Part shown: piece by piece, positions 1 through 10,302 of the stretch
Position numbering within the stretch: position 1 is the first letter of the stretch
How the letters are laid out: every line of letters begins with the position of its first letter
Position numbers and translations under genes: made by a program
Notes under the pieces: model-generated
Seen by the model: the letters and a program-made list of their open reading frames with translations, nothing else
Told to the model about the DNA's origin: nothing
Databases searched by the model: none
Assembly (NCBI RefSeq): GCF_007860075.1
Contig: NZ_SJPP01000004.1
Location: 1 to 64,000 of the forward strand
Length of the DNA stretch: 64,000 nt
Direction: 5' to 3'
DNA from: Symmachiella macrocystis
GTDB lineage: Bacteria > Planctomycetota > Planctomycetia > Planctomycetales > Planctomycetaceae

Positions 1-35
1 TGCAACAGCGGGTGAAACAGCCGGGACATCCCGTG

Positions 36-416
36 CCTGTCTGTGATTTCGATAAGGTGTTGTCGAATTGGGAGATCGCATTGTTTTTGTACCCCGCCGG
101 AACGTGCGTCACAACAATTCGGCGCCGAAAGCTGGGGGTGTCGAACGTTGAAAAACGTCTCTTTGTCGCGCATGCTGTTGACCAATGGATCAAAGGTTTT
201 GGCACTCCCCTCCGGTTAACACAAAGCGAGACATTTCTGTTCACCAGAAATCGTGCGCGACACAGTCGATTTTGTCGCGCTAAGCCGATTTCGCATCGCT
301 TGCCCTGCCCCGCTCTCTCCGTCACCTGCGCACGTTCCATGCTTTAGGTAGCGGCGTCCGTCAAATATCTCTTTGCACAAAGAGATATTGGTTCGAAGAG
401 GGTTTCGAACGGGGAG
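36..416 (+). repeat. Dispersed structured repeat, family R1, full copy 1
   Basis: This stretch aligns by eye over nearly its whole length with 33033-33406, with blocks such as GTTTTTGTACCCCGC, TTTTGGCACTCCCCTCCGG and CAAATATCTCTTTGCACAAA kept exactly. It contains inverted repeats that are also present in the other copy: TTTCTG/CAGAAA near 235-252, GCGCGACA/TGTCGCGC near 254-280, and a perfect 12-bp hairpin with arms 364-375 and 378-389. It ends in GTTCGAAGAGGGTTT and ACGGGGAG, a tail found as fragments elsewhere in the window. It encodes no convincing protein and lies just downstream of the stop of the minus-strand gene at 446-2557. It could be a non-autonomous mobile element or a structured RNA; strand is arbitrary. 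Confidence 0.8.
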
Positions 417-445
417 ACTACTGGCGTTTCCGAGATTCCGCCAAA

Positions 446-2557
446 TCACCTTCCCGCAAGCGCGCGATTGATCTGTACGATGGCCTCCGCGAATTCTCGA
501 CGGGAATTCTCCAGTTCGCCAGGTCGCAGACTACACACGTATTCGAACCACCGTCCACGAATTGACTCGTAGCGCTCTTGGCGGACATGTTGCGCCTGCG
601 CGATTGCGACTCTCAAGTCATCTGAAGGGTTGGATTGCTCAAGTCGGTGCTTCGCTGCGGCGATTGCGCGGTCGAGGGTCTCGAGGTACCGCACGTCATT
701 GATGCCTGCGCGATGAGCTTCCCAGGCGAGTGTTGGAATCGGTTCGCCGAACTCGTCCGGATAGCTGACCTGGTGGTTGATGGCATCGGGATCATAAATC
801 CGCTCATCAGGTGCATCTCGGTAGGCCCACGGGCTGGAGCCGAGATAACCGCAGGATTTGTTGTACAAGCCGGTGAAAGCTCGATACCAAAGCGGATAGA
901 TCGTCGCCGTGGTCCAATACGAGATGGGACGAAAACCCTTCTCTCGGGCGTACATGGCCGCAGAGTTGTCTTTGCCACCGAACACGTAAATGTTGTAGAC
1001 GGGGCGATCGACGAAGTCTCTCGTTGCAAGTTGCGCCTTCGTGCTATTGATCGCGGTGAGCATGTGCAACCCCAATCCGGCTCGCCGCTCGGCTTCCTTA
1101 CGGCATCGCTCGATCTGAGCCGGATTCCTCGGTTCATCGACCCCATAGTAATAGAGATCCTCCAAGCCGATCTTCTTGGCGTGTTCCACCTCACCTTGCG
1201 CCGAATCACCAGGCCAATGCATCAGGCAAGGTGCTCTGGTCATCCCAGCCCGTTTGGCCAGGGAAATCGTGGAGAAGCCGCCGTACAACGTTGTCGCGTT
1301 CAAACCGTGCCGTACCTGATCCTTTAGTTCCGCAAGGAACCGTTGCTCGGAAACATGCAAGAGTTCGGTGGGTTTGGCCGGGTTGTTGGGATAGTAAATG
1401 CCATAGTAGCCTTCGGCGGGAAGAAGTGTCAGAGGAAGCACTTCCAACTCGATCGGCAGATGCTGCAATCGCTCTTCCCCACCGTTGGCGCGAAGTATAA
1501 TTTCGCCGCGATAGAGACCAGGGGGTGATTCAGGCGGCACGCGCACAGTCAGCCAGAACTGGCGGCTGTGGTGAGCCGGGATCCGCGTGACACAAACTCC
1601 GCCGCCATAGCCGCCTTGTTTGCCCCCCGGCGGAAGAGCCGTACGGTCGTCGCGAAGCAAGAGTTCGGGCACGAGAATTCGTCGGCGGCTGTGTCGAAAC
1701 AGGGCATGCTTACGCTCGCGGACATGAACGACGCGCAGGTCAATCTCATCGGCCGCAAGCAGGACGCCGTCGGGACCGGCCAATTGATTGAGTGACACGC
1801 GAAACTCGTTCGTTGCATCAAGCATACGGACAGCAAACGTGGAGTTGACGTACTGGTTTGCCGCTCCCCAAAGTTGAACACGCTCCAGCACACGATCGCG
1901 TTTCGGTATCCAGTCGTAGAGCAGCTCTTCATAGGGAATTGACGACCCCACGATAAAACCTCGTACGCCGGCATCATTCTTCAGGAGAACATCGTCTCGA
2001 TAAGTACGCAAAGCCCTCAAGACAGGCTTTTCGACCGGATCAGGAAGGGAGCCTCCTTCGGGTTGTAGATCGGCATCCAACGTGAAGAGTATCGCGTCGA
2101 GCATTCCACCGGGAACGGCCACATCAACATGATGCCGACCTTTGGTGATAGTGTACGTTCCTAAATGGGTCCAAACATATCGCGCGCCGCCCGGTCCGCC
2201 TTTCCCCTCAGCAAGAGATTGTTCGTCCACGAAAACTTCAACCTGACCGATTCCACCGTATTGGCGAGCCCATACGTGATATTTACCAGGCAGATCGAAC
2301 GCGTGGACCCATGTCAATGATGCCGGCTTGCCACTGCGATTCCAGGCTGCGACCTCCTGCAAGGGTTTGGTCCCGTTGTAAGCCTGGCCCAGCGGATAAA
2401 ATCCCCAAGCAGGCATGAGGGCGGCTCCGGTAGTCCAGACCGTATTTTCACCAGACTGTAACTCCGCAACCGGTTCAGCACGGTCCTCCGCGAAAGCCTC
2501 AGTGAGAAGCGAAATTGCAAAGACAGCTATGAACAGCGCAGATTTCATTGTGGGCAT
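446..2557 (-). CDS. Secreted glycoside-hydrolase-like protein, DUF4091-type C-terminus
   Basis: Protein of 703 residues (700 if it starts at Met4) with a clear signal peptide (about 1-23, ending in TEAFA). Residues 60-160 look like a carbohydrate-binding-type beta module (KYHVWARQYGG, RHHVDVAVPGG). A beta-sandwich region follows, then a TIM-barrel-like part with YYYGVDEP near residue 470. The C-terminal WEAHRAGINDVRYLETL near 610 is typical of DUF4091 proteins, which are predicted polysaccharide-active enzymes. I infer an exported carbohydrate-active or carbohydrate-binding protein; substrate and catalytic residues are unknown. It is divergent from the sigma factor gene at 2943, and a repeat copy sits immediately 3'. 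Confidence 0.75.
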   Translation of the reverse strand: MPTMKSALFIAVFAISLLTEAFAEDRAEPVAELQSGENTVWTTGAALMPAWGFYPLGQAYNGTKPLQEVAAWNRSGKPASLTWVHAFDLPGKYHVWARQYGGIGQVEVFVDEQSLAEGKGGPGGARYVWTHLGTYTITKGRHHVDVAVPGGMLDAILFTLDADLQPEGGSLPDPVEKPVLRALRTYRDDVLLKNDAGVRGFIVGSSIPYEELLYDWIPKRDRVLERVQLWGAANQYVNSTFAVRMLDATNEFRVSLNQLAGPDGVLLAADEIDLRVVHVRERKHALFRHSRRRILVPELLLRDDRTALPPGGKQGGYGGGVCVTRIPAHHSRQFWLTVRVPPESPPGLYRGEIILRANGGEERLQHLPIELEVLPLTLLPAEGYYGIYYPNNPAKPTELLHVSEQRFLAELKDQVRHGLNATTLYGGFSTISLAKRAGMTRAPCLMHWPGDSAQGEVEHAKKIGLEDLYYYGVDEPRNPAQIERCRKEAERRAGLGLHMLTAINSTKAQLATRDFVDRPVYNIYVFGGKDNSAAMYAREKGFRPISYWTTATIYPLWYRAFTGLYNKSCGYLGSSPWAYRDAPDERIYDPDAINHQVSYPDEFGEPIPTLAWEAHRAGINDVRYLETLDRAIAAAKHRLEQSNPSDDLRVAIAQAQHVRQERYESIRGRWFEYVCSLRPGELENSRREFAEAIVQINRALAGR

Positions 2558-2942
2558 AGCATTCCTTATGCTAGTGAACTGATCACTCTCCTATTGAACA
2601 ATGTAAGACATAAATAGTCCATTGGGCACGTGACGGTCTTTCGGATGTTCACGCAACTAACAGACTGGCAAGGAATGTCTTCTTCTGCTTGGCGACACTC
2701 CGACAAAACTTGGTTCATCAAGCCGTCAAATGCTCAATGTTTTTGGAAAGCCGTAAATTTGCCCCTGCTCTTGACACAGACTCCACGCTCTGAAAAACGG
2801 TTGGGATTTTCGAAATCCGCGTGATACAGCTCAACGACATTGCCGTACTCGCAAAAAAACTTTTCGAAAACTGGTAGAATTGTGTGTTTTCCCCGTAATC
2901 CGTATCGCTGCGAACACGCTTACTTTCGTAGAGGACGTGTGA
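2558..2942. other. Divergent intergenic region
   Basis: No gene seen. The stretch separates the minus-strand secreted protein gene from the plus-strand sigma factor gene and must carry promoters for both. It is A/T-richer than its neighbours, but no consensus promoter could be assigned with confidence. Confidence 0.5.
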
Positions 2943-3494
2943 ATGACCGATCACACCGGCAAATTGGAGAATTACCGTGAATTGCTGGGGTTGCTGGGGC
3001 GTATGCAGTTGAGTGTAGAATTGATCGGCAAAGTCGATGTATCAGGTGTTGTCCAAGTGACATTGATGGAAGCCCACCATGGCGGATGGGAAAAACTTGC
3101 GGAGGATGATCGCGCCCCGTGGCTGCGGCTTGTCTTTGCCAACAACTTGTTGGACGAAATTCGCAAATATCGGACGCGAGCCCGCGACGTCGAGTTGGAA
3201 CAATCCATTCAAGCGGCGGTCCATCAATCCGCGTCGAGGCTTAACAGATGGATGGTGTCGGAGCAAACATCCCCCAGCGAGAAGGCGGTTCGGGCGGAGA
3301 ATGGTGTGCGGCTGGCAAGTGCACTCGCTTGCCTCCCATCCGCACAGAGACAAGCAATCGAGTTGCACCACCTTCAGGAGCTGCCACTGGAGGAAATCGG
3401 AAAGAGGATGAATCGTAGTAAGGGCGCAGTGGCCGCGCTGATCTTTCGCGGAACGACCCGGTTGAGGGAATTGCTGCGAACCGGAGAGGAGTAA
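2943..3494 (+). CDS. ECF RNA polymerase sigma factor, planctomycete type
   Basis: 183-residue sigma-70 family protein. Region 2 covers about residues 10-90 (LRLVFANNLLDEIRKY, with the start of a basic linker). Region 4 covers about 125-178 (LPSAQRQAIELHHLQEL followed by the helix-turn-helix IGKRMNRSKGAVAALIFRG). It should direct RNA polymerase to a small set of promoters. The next gene, a Ser/Thr kinase, begins 5 bp after the stop, and the purine-rich end of this gene (GGAGAGGAG) serves as the kinase ribosome binding site, so the two are transcribed together. No anti-sigma factor is visible; in planctomycetes such sigma factors are often paired with kinases, which suggests control by phosphorylation. 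Confidence 0.9.
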   Translation: MTDHTGKLENYRELLGLLGRMQLSVELIGKVDVSGVVQVTLMEAHHGGWEKLAEDDRAPWLRLVFANNLLDEIRKYRTRARDVELEQSIQAAVHQSASRLNRWMVSEQTSPSEKAVRAENGVRLASALACLPSAQRQAIELHHLQELPLEEIGKRMNRSKGAVAALIFRGTTRLRELLRTGEE

Positions 3495-3499
3495 CGAAA

Positions 3500-6253
3500 A
3501 TGGCGAGCATGCACGACTCCAAGTTTCTGGATAATCCCAAATTCGTATCTCGGCTAGTCGCCTGCATCGAGTCGCTCCAGCAAGGCGAGCCTTTCGACCG
3601 CGACTCGCTCTGCCGCGACTTCCCCGAGTATGCCGCTGACGTGGATGAATTTCTGCATGGCCAGAAAGATCTCAACAAGCTAGTGACTGATCTCGGCAGG
3701 CTGAGCGGCGATCCTTCTGTCGAAAAAACAGTCGGTGCAGATGGCAGCATTGATGAATACCGCATCGGTGAAACAATTCGCTTCATCGGTGAGTACGAGC
3801 TTCTCCAAGAGGTTGCACGTGGCGGCATGGGAATTGTCTTTAAGGCGCGACAGCAATCATTAAATCGTATTGTTGCACTAAAGATGATTCTGGCGGGGCG
3901 TTTGGCAGATGCATCAGAAGTTGAGCGGTTTCAACGCGAGGCCCAAGTCGCTAGTCGCATCAAGCATCCCCATATAGTTCCCATCCATGAGATTGGGCAG
4001 CACGAGGGGCGGCACTACTTCACGATGGACTTCGTGGAAGGGAAGAGTTTAGCGGAATAACTCCGTGAAGGATCACTCGCGCCGGACCAAGCTGCGGAAG
4101 TAATCCACAAGATCGCATTAGCCGTACAAGCGGCACACGAACATGGCGTGCTGCATCGAGATCTAAAGCCGGCGAACATCTTGATCGCACAGGATGGAAT
4201 TCCTCATGTGACCGATTTTGGATTGGGGAAGGTGCTCGACTCGATTAACGAGGAATCACGCGCCGACCTGACAGCTTCCGGTGAGATTCTGGGGACTCCC
4301 AGTTACATGTCCCCTGAGCAAGCAGCGGGAACGCCCAAGGCGGTCGGGGTTCAGTCGGATGTGTACTCCTTGGGAGCGATTCTCTACGCCTGCCTCGCCG
4401 GCCGTGCACCGTTTGTCGCGAATTCACCGGTAGACACGCTGTCGCAAGTTATGCACCAGGAGCCAGTCGCTCCACGCATCTTGAATTCGTCGGTACCCAA
4501 AGACTTGGAAACAATTTGCCTGAAGTGTCTCGATAAGGCCCCCCGGAGACGCTACCAATCGGCCGAGGAATTGGCCGAAGAGCTCAAACGATTCATGGAT
4601 GGAGAAACGATATTGGCGCGGCCAGTAAATCGAGCAGAGCGGTTGTGGCGGTGGTGCAAGCGCAAGCCCGGTGTGGCTGCGGCCTGGGCGACAGCCATAA
4701 CCTTATTGCTCACGCTGAGCATCGGCGGGCCGCTGGTCGCCTATCAGCAGCGACAAATAGCCAAACAGCAACAGGACTTCGGAGCACAAGAGCATCAATT
4801 TGCGTTGCAACAAAAGAAAAATGCGGAAGAAGAACGCGCCTTGCGGTCACAGGCTGAATCGGCACGGGAAAGCGAAGCGGCAGCGCGGAAACTGGCGGAC
4901 ACCAATGCGGCGCTGGCCCAGACTGAACGAGATGCCAAGGCTCGGCAGCTGTACCTGGCCCACATGAACATTGCCCACCAGGAATGGCTCAATAGTCACG
5001 CCGCCAGAACGCGCGAACTGCTGGCGCTAAATATGCCGGAGCATACCTCTGGCGAAGACTACCGCGGCTGGAAATGGAATTATCTTTGGCGGCTTTCTCA
5101 TGCTGAACTGAACGCGATTGAAACGACACCGCCCGAACTCAAGTCCTATCCGAACCAGCAAGACTTTCACCTCAGGCTGCTTTTTTCGCCTGATGGTCAA
5201 TACTTACTGACGGCAGGCTATCGCGGCGAGTTGACGGTTTGGAACGCGGACGGGGCAAAAAAACTTAGATCCATACGTGCACATAGCGAAGCAATTAGCA
5301 GTATTGATGTCAGTTCAGATGGGATGTACGTGGCCACCGGCAGCGCCGACAAAACAGTCAAGTTGTGGAACGCAAGAGATTGGACTGTCGTACGCGAATT
5401 CTCCGGTCATGAGAAATCTTGGTACGGAATGGCATTGAGCCCTGAAGGGGACCGCATCGCGGTTGGAGACAAACAGATCGTGATCTACGACACGTCTGCA
5501 GGAAACGAAATCGTGCGATTGTCGGGGCATGGTGGTTCCGTCAAAGAATTGCGTTTTTCCAGTGACGGGCGACAGCTCGTTTCAAAAGGCATGCATGCCA
5601 CCGGCATTTTGTGGGACGTGGAGACCGGCCGAAAGCTTCATCGATTTCCCTCAGTGGATACGATCAACATCAGTCCCAACGGAAACACGATCGTCACTGG
5701 ATCCCGAGGTGGAGATGTTACATTTTGGCAAGCGGATTCCGGGAAAGAAATTGCCACCTTGAAAGAACACGCTGGAGCGCTAAAACGAATTCAATTTCGT
5801 GCCGACGGAAACCGCATGGCGACTACGGGAAATGACACCACAGTTAAGGTCTGGGATGTGCACTCTCGACAAGTGATCCACACATTTTACGGACACGACG
5901 GACCGGTCACCGACGTGGCGTTTTCGCCCAATTCCGATCACGTCGCTTCGTGCGGTTGGGATCTTGTCAGCCGCGTATGGGATACTGCGAGCCGGCACGA
6001 GTTGATGTGGACTGGCCCCAATCAACTCAACGGGATTTGTTTCAGCCCCGATGGAAAGTTCTTGTTGGCTGGAACCGGAAACAAACTGATGGTGTACGAT
6101 GCCAACAGTCGCGAGCTTATATGGGAGCGGAAAGAAACTGGTTATTCTTCACAATGGTCGTTTCCGGCTCGATATGATGAAGCGGGCCACCTTATTGCCA
6201 GCGGGCGAAGTGACGGGTCGGTCAGTCCAGTCGCATCGTCTAACGATGGGTGA
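3500..6253 (+). pseudogene. Ser/Thr protein kinase with WD40 propeller, split by an in-frame TAA
   Basis: One continuous reading frame interrupted by a single TAA at 4058-4060. Before it: an N-terminal helical region, then the kinase N-lobe (VARGGMGIVFKA, VALKMI) up to the hinge (FVEGKSLAE). After it, in the same frame: LREGSLAPDQAAEVIHKIA, HRDLKPANIL, DFG, SPEQAAG, a membrane helix near 4680-4740, a coiled coil and about nine WD40 repeats to 6253. Family members normally read Q at the stop position, so CAA to TAA is the likely event. A restart at GTG 4148 would lack the N-lobe and be inactive. Either a recent pseudogene, a sequencing error or read-through. The last WD40 blade ends abruptly. 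Confidence 0.85.
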
Positions 6254-6302
6254 TATCCAGCATCGAAGCTTGGAGTCCGACTGTTGATATCCCTCGAAGC
6301 CG

Positions 6303-8069
6303 CTAACTGCCACGACTGTTGTCGACCATTCGCACGTCGAGGGGAGCCTGTTCGCTGTTGAGAGAAGTGTGCGTGACCCGATTTGGTAACGAAAAACGGA
6401 TACCTTGGTTTTCGAAAGCATGAAATACCGCTAGATTGAACTTTTCGCCAAACGCGAGGTAATCCCAGTAGTTCGGTGGGTGATACCAATAGATCACGCG
6501 AATCGTGAACGCAGTCGGCAGAAAATCCACAAAGTAGACGCGTGGCGGATAGTCGGGATTCATTCCTTCATGGTTGTCGAGCTGCTCCTGCAGAATTGCC
6601 ACAGCAGCTTCGACCTTTTCGGAAGGGGTGTCCAAGGGAATGTGAATGTCGGTCACGCGCTTGATGCATTGGCGTCGTCCGACATTTTCAATGTCACTTC
6701 GAGCCAACTCGTCGTTAGGGATTGTGACTTGATGACTTGTGAGCAATCGAATTCTCGTTGAGCGTAGCCCAATATCTTCGACCACGCCGTCGTAACCTTT
6801 AATAACGATTCGCTCACCCACCCGAAACGGCTTGTCGGCCATCAGCATCAAGGTGCCAAACAAAGTTTTTAGCGTGTCTTGTGCTCCCAGCGCCAGCGCT
6901 AGGCCACCAATTCCAGCACTCGCTAAAAGAGTTCCCACCGGGATGCCTAAGTACTGTCCACCGACCATCAGCACGATGACCGCTAGGACAAGACTCGTTA
7001 ACTTCGACGCAATGCGTATCAATTGTGCGTTGAGGCCCTGCCGATTGACTCGAGGAGACGCAATCACCGTCTCGGCAACACGGTTGGAGGCTGCAAAGAC
7101 AACAACAATACCCGCCAGCGTGGCTGTCGCATTTGCACAGAAGCTAACAATGTAGAGAGGAGTTCCTCGGATCGTTAAATAATCACGTGCGAACCACTCA
7201 AAGAGTAAAGGCACCATCGTGGCGGCGACTGGATAGACAATTGTCAGGCAATAAGCCAGATTTCGGCGTCCGCGCGTGCGTTGTGTGATCACTAAATGCC
7301 ATCGGTAAATCAACACCATGAAAGCGACCGTAATTAGCAAAGCGACAAGGAGAGCTGGCCATTTCCAATTCGTTAAGCCGAGAGTGCGGCCGAATCGCAT
7401 TCCATCCGGCAAACGACGCACGATTGCAGCAACGAATGGGTTGTGCGGCGTAGACATGTACCATTTGTGCAAGTCTGGTGAGGTGAGTGGTCCATCGGTG
7501 CGATAGGGGCTTGCCTGGACGTCGCTAAAGTAATCGACTGCGCGATCAACAGTTCCAGTCGAGAACAAGTATTCATGTTTTTGCGGGCCTTCCTCGATGC
7601 GCGCAATCGTGATCCGCGTGCCAGGGACCCTCCAGATTGAGAATTGCTCGAAGCCACCGGCGGACTCGATTGCGGCTGTGTCGGGTATTTCGTCCCGGGA
7701 CGGCAACTGATGGCGATCGAGAATCTCCTTCAAGCAGATTGCCGCCTCAGCGGCTCGCTCTTCGCGCTCGAATGCTGGAAGATTACTCGCATCGATGCAA
7801 TCCAGAATCCGCGTTTCAACTGCTAGATGTTGCGGGTTTTTCGAATCAATGTAATGCTCAGTTAGAATTAGCTGGTGCAATTCATTGCAGGCGTCAATGA
7901 AACTCTTGAGCATCGAGCGTGGGCTTGACGTATCCGCAACCGTGGGCTCCATGCTTTGCTGTGCGTATAAGGGCGCAGAATGCAGAGAAAAACACACGAA
8001 TGACAGCAACACTATCCCGCTAAATCGCCACTTCATGATTGATGCCATAGTTGAATCGCTTGCGCTCAT
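6303..8069 (-). CDS. MscS-family mechanosensitive ion channel with large N-terminal domain
   Basis: 588-residue membrane protein. A signal peptide begins at the internal Met12 (KWRFSGIVLLSFVCFSL), followed by a periplasmic domain to about residue 220 and transmembrane helices near 235-255, 270-290, 305-325 and 355-385. The MscS core is clear: LASAGIGGLALALGAQDTL (pore helix near 393), then the beta domain with GYDGVVEDIGLRSTRIR and IPNDELARSDIEN, and an alpha/beta C-terminal domain. It would release solutes on hypo-osmotic shock or act as a regulated channel of the YnaI/YbdG kind. It is convergent with the kinase gene, ending 50 bp away. Confidence 0.9.
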   Translation of the reverse strand: MSASDSTMASIMKWRFSGIVLLSFVCFSLHSAPLYAQQSMEPTVADTSSPRSMLKSFIDACNELHQLILTEHYIDSKNPQHLAVETRILDCIDASNLPAFEREERAAEAAICLKEILDRHQLPSRDEIPDTAAIESAGGFEQFSIWRVPGTRITIARIEEGPQKHEYLFSTGTVDRAVDYFSDVQASPYRTDGPLTSPDLHKWYMSTPHNPFVAAIVRRLPDGMRFGRTLGLTNWKWPALLVALLITVAFMVLIYRWHLVITQRTRGRRNLAYCLTIVYPVAATMVPLLFEWFARDYLTIRGTPLYIVSFCANATATLAGIVVVFAASNRVAETVIASPRVNRQGLNAQLIRIASKLTSLVLAVIVLMVGGQYLGIPVGTLLASAGIGGLALALGAQDTLKTLFGTLMLMADKPFRVGERIVIKGYDGVVEDIGLRSTRIRLLTSHQVTIPNDELARSDIENVGRRQCIKRVTDIHIPLDTPSEKVEAAVAILQEQLDNHEGMNPDYPPRVYFVDFLPTAFTIRVIYWYHPPNYWDYLAFGEKFNLAVFHAFENQGIRFSLPNRVTHTSLNSEQAPLDVRMVDNSRGS

Positions 8070-8617
8070 TCTGCAACTAGAGGTTTTTCGACATTGTAGT
8101 TTCTCTCATCGTCGGAGCGAGATCGCGTCACCACGGAAAGGGAATATGGGACTCTGACGCTCCGCTCAGCGGAACTATCTTCACAATACGTGATTCGCCT
8201 TTGCAGTAGCAATATCCACCGGGGATTCTTTGAGCGATTACGTACAAGCCCCGGTGATTTGTCTGATTGCGCGGCCACGGAGAGGCGAATCAAGAATGCC
8301 GGACAACACCCTTGGTTGAATCCCACATGTTGTGAGGTTTGTAAGCCAAGCGGCATTGCCTTGGTCACCTCTCAAGCTGACTTCCGACCAGCGTAACCTC
8401 CGGCAGAATCATTAGAGTTGCCGCGCGACTTGCGCCTTGACGAACGATGCCAATCGGAGCGAAGTTCAGCTTCGTGGTTTCGTGGAACCCAGCACCCAAG
8501 GAACATTGGGAATAACTTGCCAAGTCTTGAAGCACGGGCACGCACAAATGACGCCTGACATCGCTGCGGCTCATGCCTAAGAACCGCTCGCTAAGTGACG
8601 TTTACGTTGCCATACGG
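8070..8617. other. Intergenic stretch without a recognised gene
   Basis: Open frames exist on both strands (for example minus 8365-8574), but none has a recognisable motif, signal peptide or ribosome site, and their compositions look like chance. It includes the promoter region of the MscS-like gene. Confidence 0.4.
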
Positions 8618-9037
8618 CTAGCCATTGGATTCGGGTTTGCCTTGAGCGTGCAGAGATTCCTTAATTGTTTCCGTGAACGCTCGCGTTGCTACGGTAACCA
8701 TGAGTCCAAAATATATTGTGCCGACAAACGCGAGGAAGACACTGATGCACTGCCCGATTCCGGTTTTGGGTGTGATGTCGCCAAATCCAACGGTTGACGA
8801 TGTGATCAGTGGAAAATAGATCCCTTGCGAATAGGGGATGCCTTGACGCAGGCCGCACGGTGATGATGGCGGACTGAATCCCAGCATCCCCAATACCCAA
8901 ACAAGGAAAACGCCACCGACAACAACAAGAAAAGCGACAGTTGACCATGCCGGATGAAAGCCCGAAATGCCCATCACAATCAAGGTACAGCACAAGACTG
9001 TAACAATGGCCAACGGGATGTCCCAGTACCATTTCAT
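8618..9037 (-). CDS. Small two-helix potassium channel-like protein
   Basis: 139 residues. Two N-terminal membrane helices (about 9-28 and 32-52) come before a pore region with the selectivity-filter signature TVGFGD near residues 83-88, followed by a last helix (ISVFLAFVGTIYFGLMVTV). This is the Ion_trans_2 (PF07885) arrangement. Only a short cytoplasmic tail follows, with no RCK/TrkA domain, so gating is unknown. It would pass K+ as a tetramer. It is on the same strand as the MscS gene but separated by about 550 bp, so it is probably an independent unit. Confidence 0.85.
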   Translation of the reverse strand: MKWYWDIPLAIVTVLCCTLIVMGISGFHPAWSTVAFLVVVGGVFLVWVLGMLGFSPPSSPCGLRQGIPYSQGIYFPLITSSTVGFGDITPKTGIGQCISVFLAFVGTIYFGLMVTVATRAFTETIKESLHAQGKPESNG

Positions 9038-9473
9038 GACAAGTGCTCAGTACGCGCAAAAAGGCATTGCTGTGTTTCAACAAGTTCCACGACGACTCTT
9101 TTAACAATCTCCAGGTTGACGTCCAACTTAAAGATGCTGCCCGGATTAATATCGCCTTCTGCAAGTGTAGGCCCGGCAGACCGACGTAGGTTGCACAGCC
9201 CACGAATTAGGATAGTTCAGCGGATCGTCCCAAAAAATCGTGGCGACTGAAACACATTGAAAAACGACCGATTTGTCAAAAAACGTTGCCCGTTAGGTTT
9301 TTGACACTTGCCGACTGTCCAACGTATATCGAGACAATCATTCGTCGCCATGGTTCTTGGCCACAAGCATTTGATTCCGCTAAGATTGTCATCCATCGTC
9401 GCCGATTTGGTGCATCACAATCAGCACGATTCCGAAGACTACAGATGAATCTCAAATCAAAGATCGAACTGCC
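9038..9473. other. Intergenic region with a 9-bp inverted repeat
   Basis: No gene recognised. A perfect inverted repeat TGTCAAAAA (9274-9282) and TTTTTGACA (9298-9306) encloses 15 bases, about 170 bp upstream of the pseudogene at 9474. It could be an operator or a weak bidirectional terminator. Confidence 0.4.
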
Positions 9474-9960
9474 ATGAAACACACTCTCATTCTCTTCCTC
9501 GTTCTGCTGCTGACTCCGCTGGCCCCGATCCAGGCTGCTGAAACCTTCCTTGTCGAAGACGGACAACCGCGTGCGGAAATCATCGCGGACAATCCTCAGC
9601 GATCCGTGCGACTCGCGGCTCAGGAATTGCAGGACTACGTGCTGAAGATATCCGGCTCGAAGCTGCCTCTGGTCACGCAGCCGAGTGAAAATGCAACGAA
9701 GATCTTTGTGGGCCGCAGCCCCAACACGGATGCCCTGAAACTCACGCCCTTTGAATTGAAGTACGGCGCGTATCGCATTGTGTCGGGCAGAAACTGGCTC
9801 GCTTTTCTGGGCGATGATACTGACTTCGTTCCGATTGAACCTTGGGCGAAGAACAACAATCACCGGGCCAGCGGCTGACTGCAGTCTGAGTGGGACAAGT
9901 TCACCGGCCATCAGTGGGGTGTGCCCAATGGTGGGATGTATAAGAATCGCCTCCGGCTAC
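9474..9960 (+). pseudogene. Truncated 5' end of a secreted DUF4838/GH67-like protein gene
   Basis: The frame starts with a good signal peptide (HTLILFLVLLLTPLAPIQAAE), then RSVRLAAQELQDYVLKISG and KIFVGRSPNTD. This pattern is typical of the N-terminal alpha-glucuronidase-like domain found at the start of long planctomycete secreted proteins. A TGA at 9876-9878 ends the 134-residue frame, but the same frame goes on with meaningful sequence (SEWDKFTGHQWGVPNGGMYK) to about 9955, where it abuts an unrelated repeat fragment. The catalytic part is absent. I infer a gene cut by a rearrangement and then mutated. Confidence 0.65.
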
Positions 9961-9984
9961 CGGGTGCCATCGGCTCGTTTCGGG

Positions 9985-10140
9985 TACATCCTGCGAGCAG
10001 AAACAGTAGCGGCTGGAAAACCCGTCCCATCTTGATAGATTCCCTTCAAATACTGCGGATTCATGGGGGTGTTCAAAACTATTGATACACCGCTGAGACG
10101 CTCGCCACACCCGGTTGAAGGGCCGAAATGAGCCTTCCCA
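9985..10140 (-). repeat. Repeat R2 copy 1 (gene-fragment remnant)
   Basis: This aligns by eye with 55060-55225 at roughly three bases in four. Shared blocks include CCGTYCCATCYTGA, CCCTTCAAAT and GACGCTYGCCACAC. On the minus strand a short frame reads LKGIYQDGTGFPAA against LKGLIQDGTEFPLA in the other copy, so both may derive from a coding sequence, but frames are broken in this copy. It joins directly to the truncated gene at 9474-9960. Confidence 0.6.
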
Positions 10141-10302
10141 ACGCATTGACCATCGCTGGTCCTCAAAGCCTGCGCAGATTACCGCTTCGATTTTACGCGC
10201 GGGCTGTTAACCAACTTCCAAACAGTTCGAAGAGGGTTGGTTACGTTTCGAGCCACCGTGACGGACTCGAAATTTTGTAAACCCTTGCTACTACTGGGTT
10301 TT

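Noticed and set aside
36-416. CRISPR-like array at the R1 repeat
   Set aside because: No short direct repeats with regular spacers; internal symmetry is in inverted repeats, and copies are kilobases apart.
635-1327. 230-codon plus-strand frame
   Set aside because: Antisense to the DUF4091-like gene, whose signal peptide and motifs support the minus strand.
8066-8574. Two small minus-strand frames upstream of the MscS gene
   Set aside because: No recognised homology or start signals; probably noncoding.
9274-9306. Riboswitch or strong terminator at the TGTCAAAAA inverted repeat
   Set aside because: The stem is A/T-only apart from three pairs and no conserved riboswitch core is visible; noted only as an inverted repeat.
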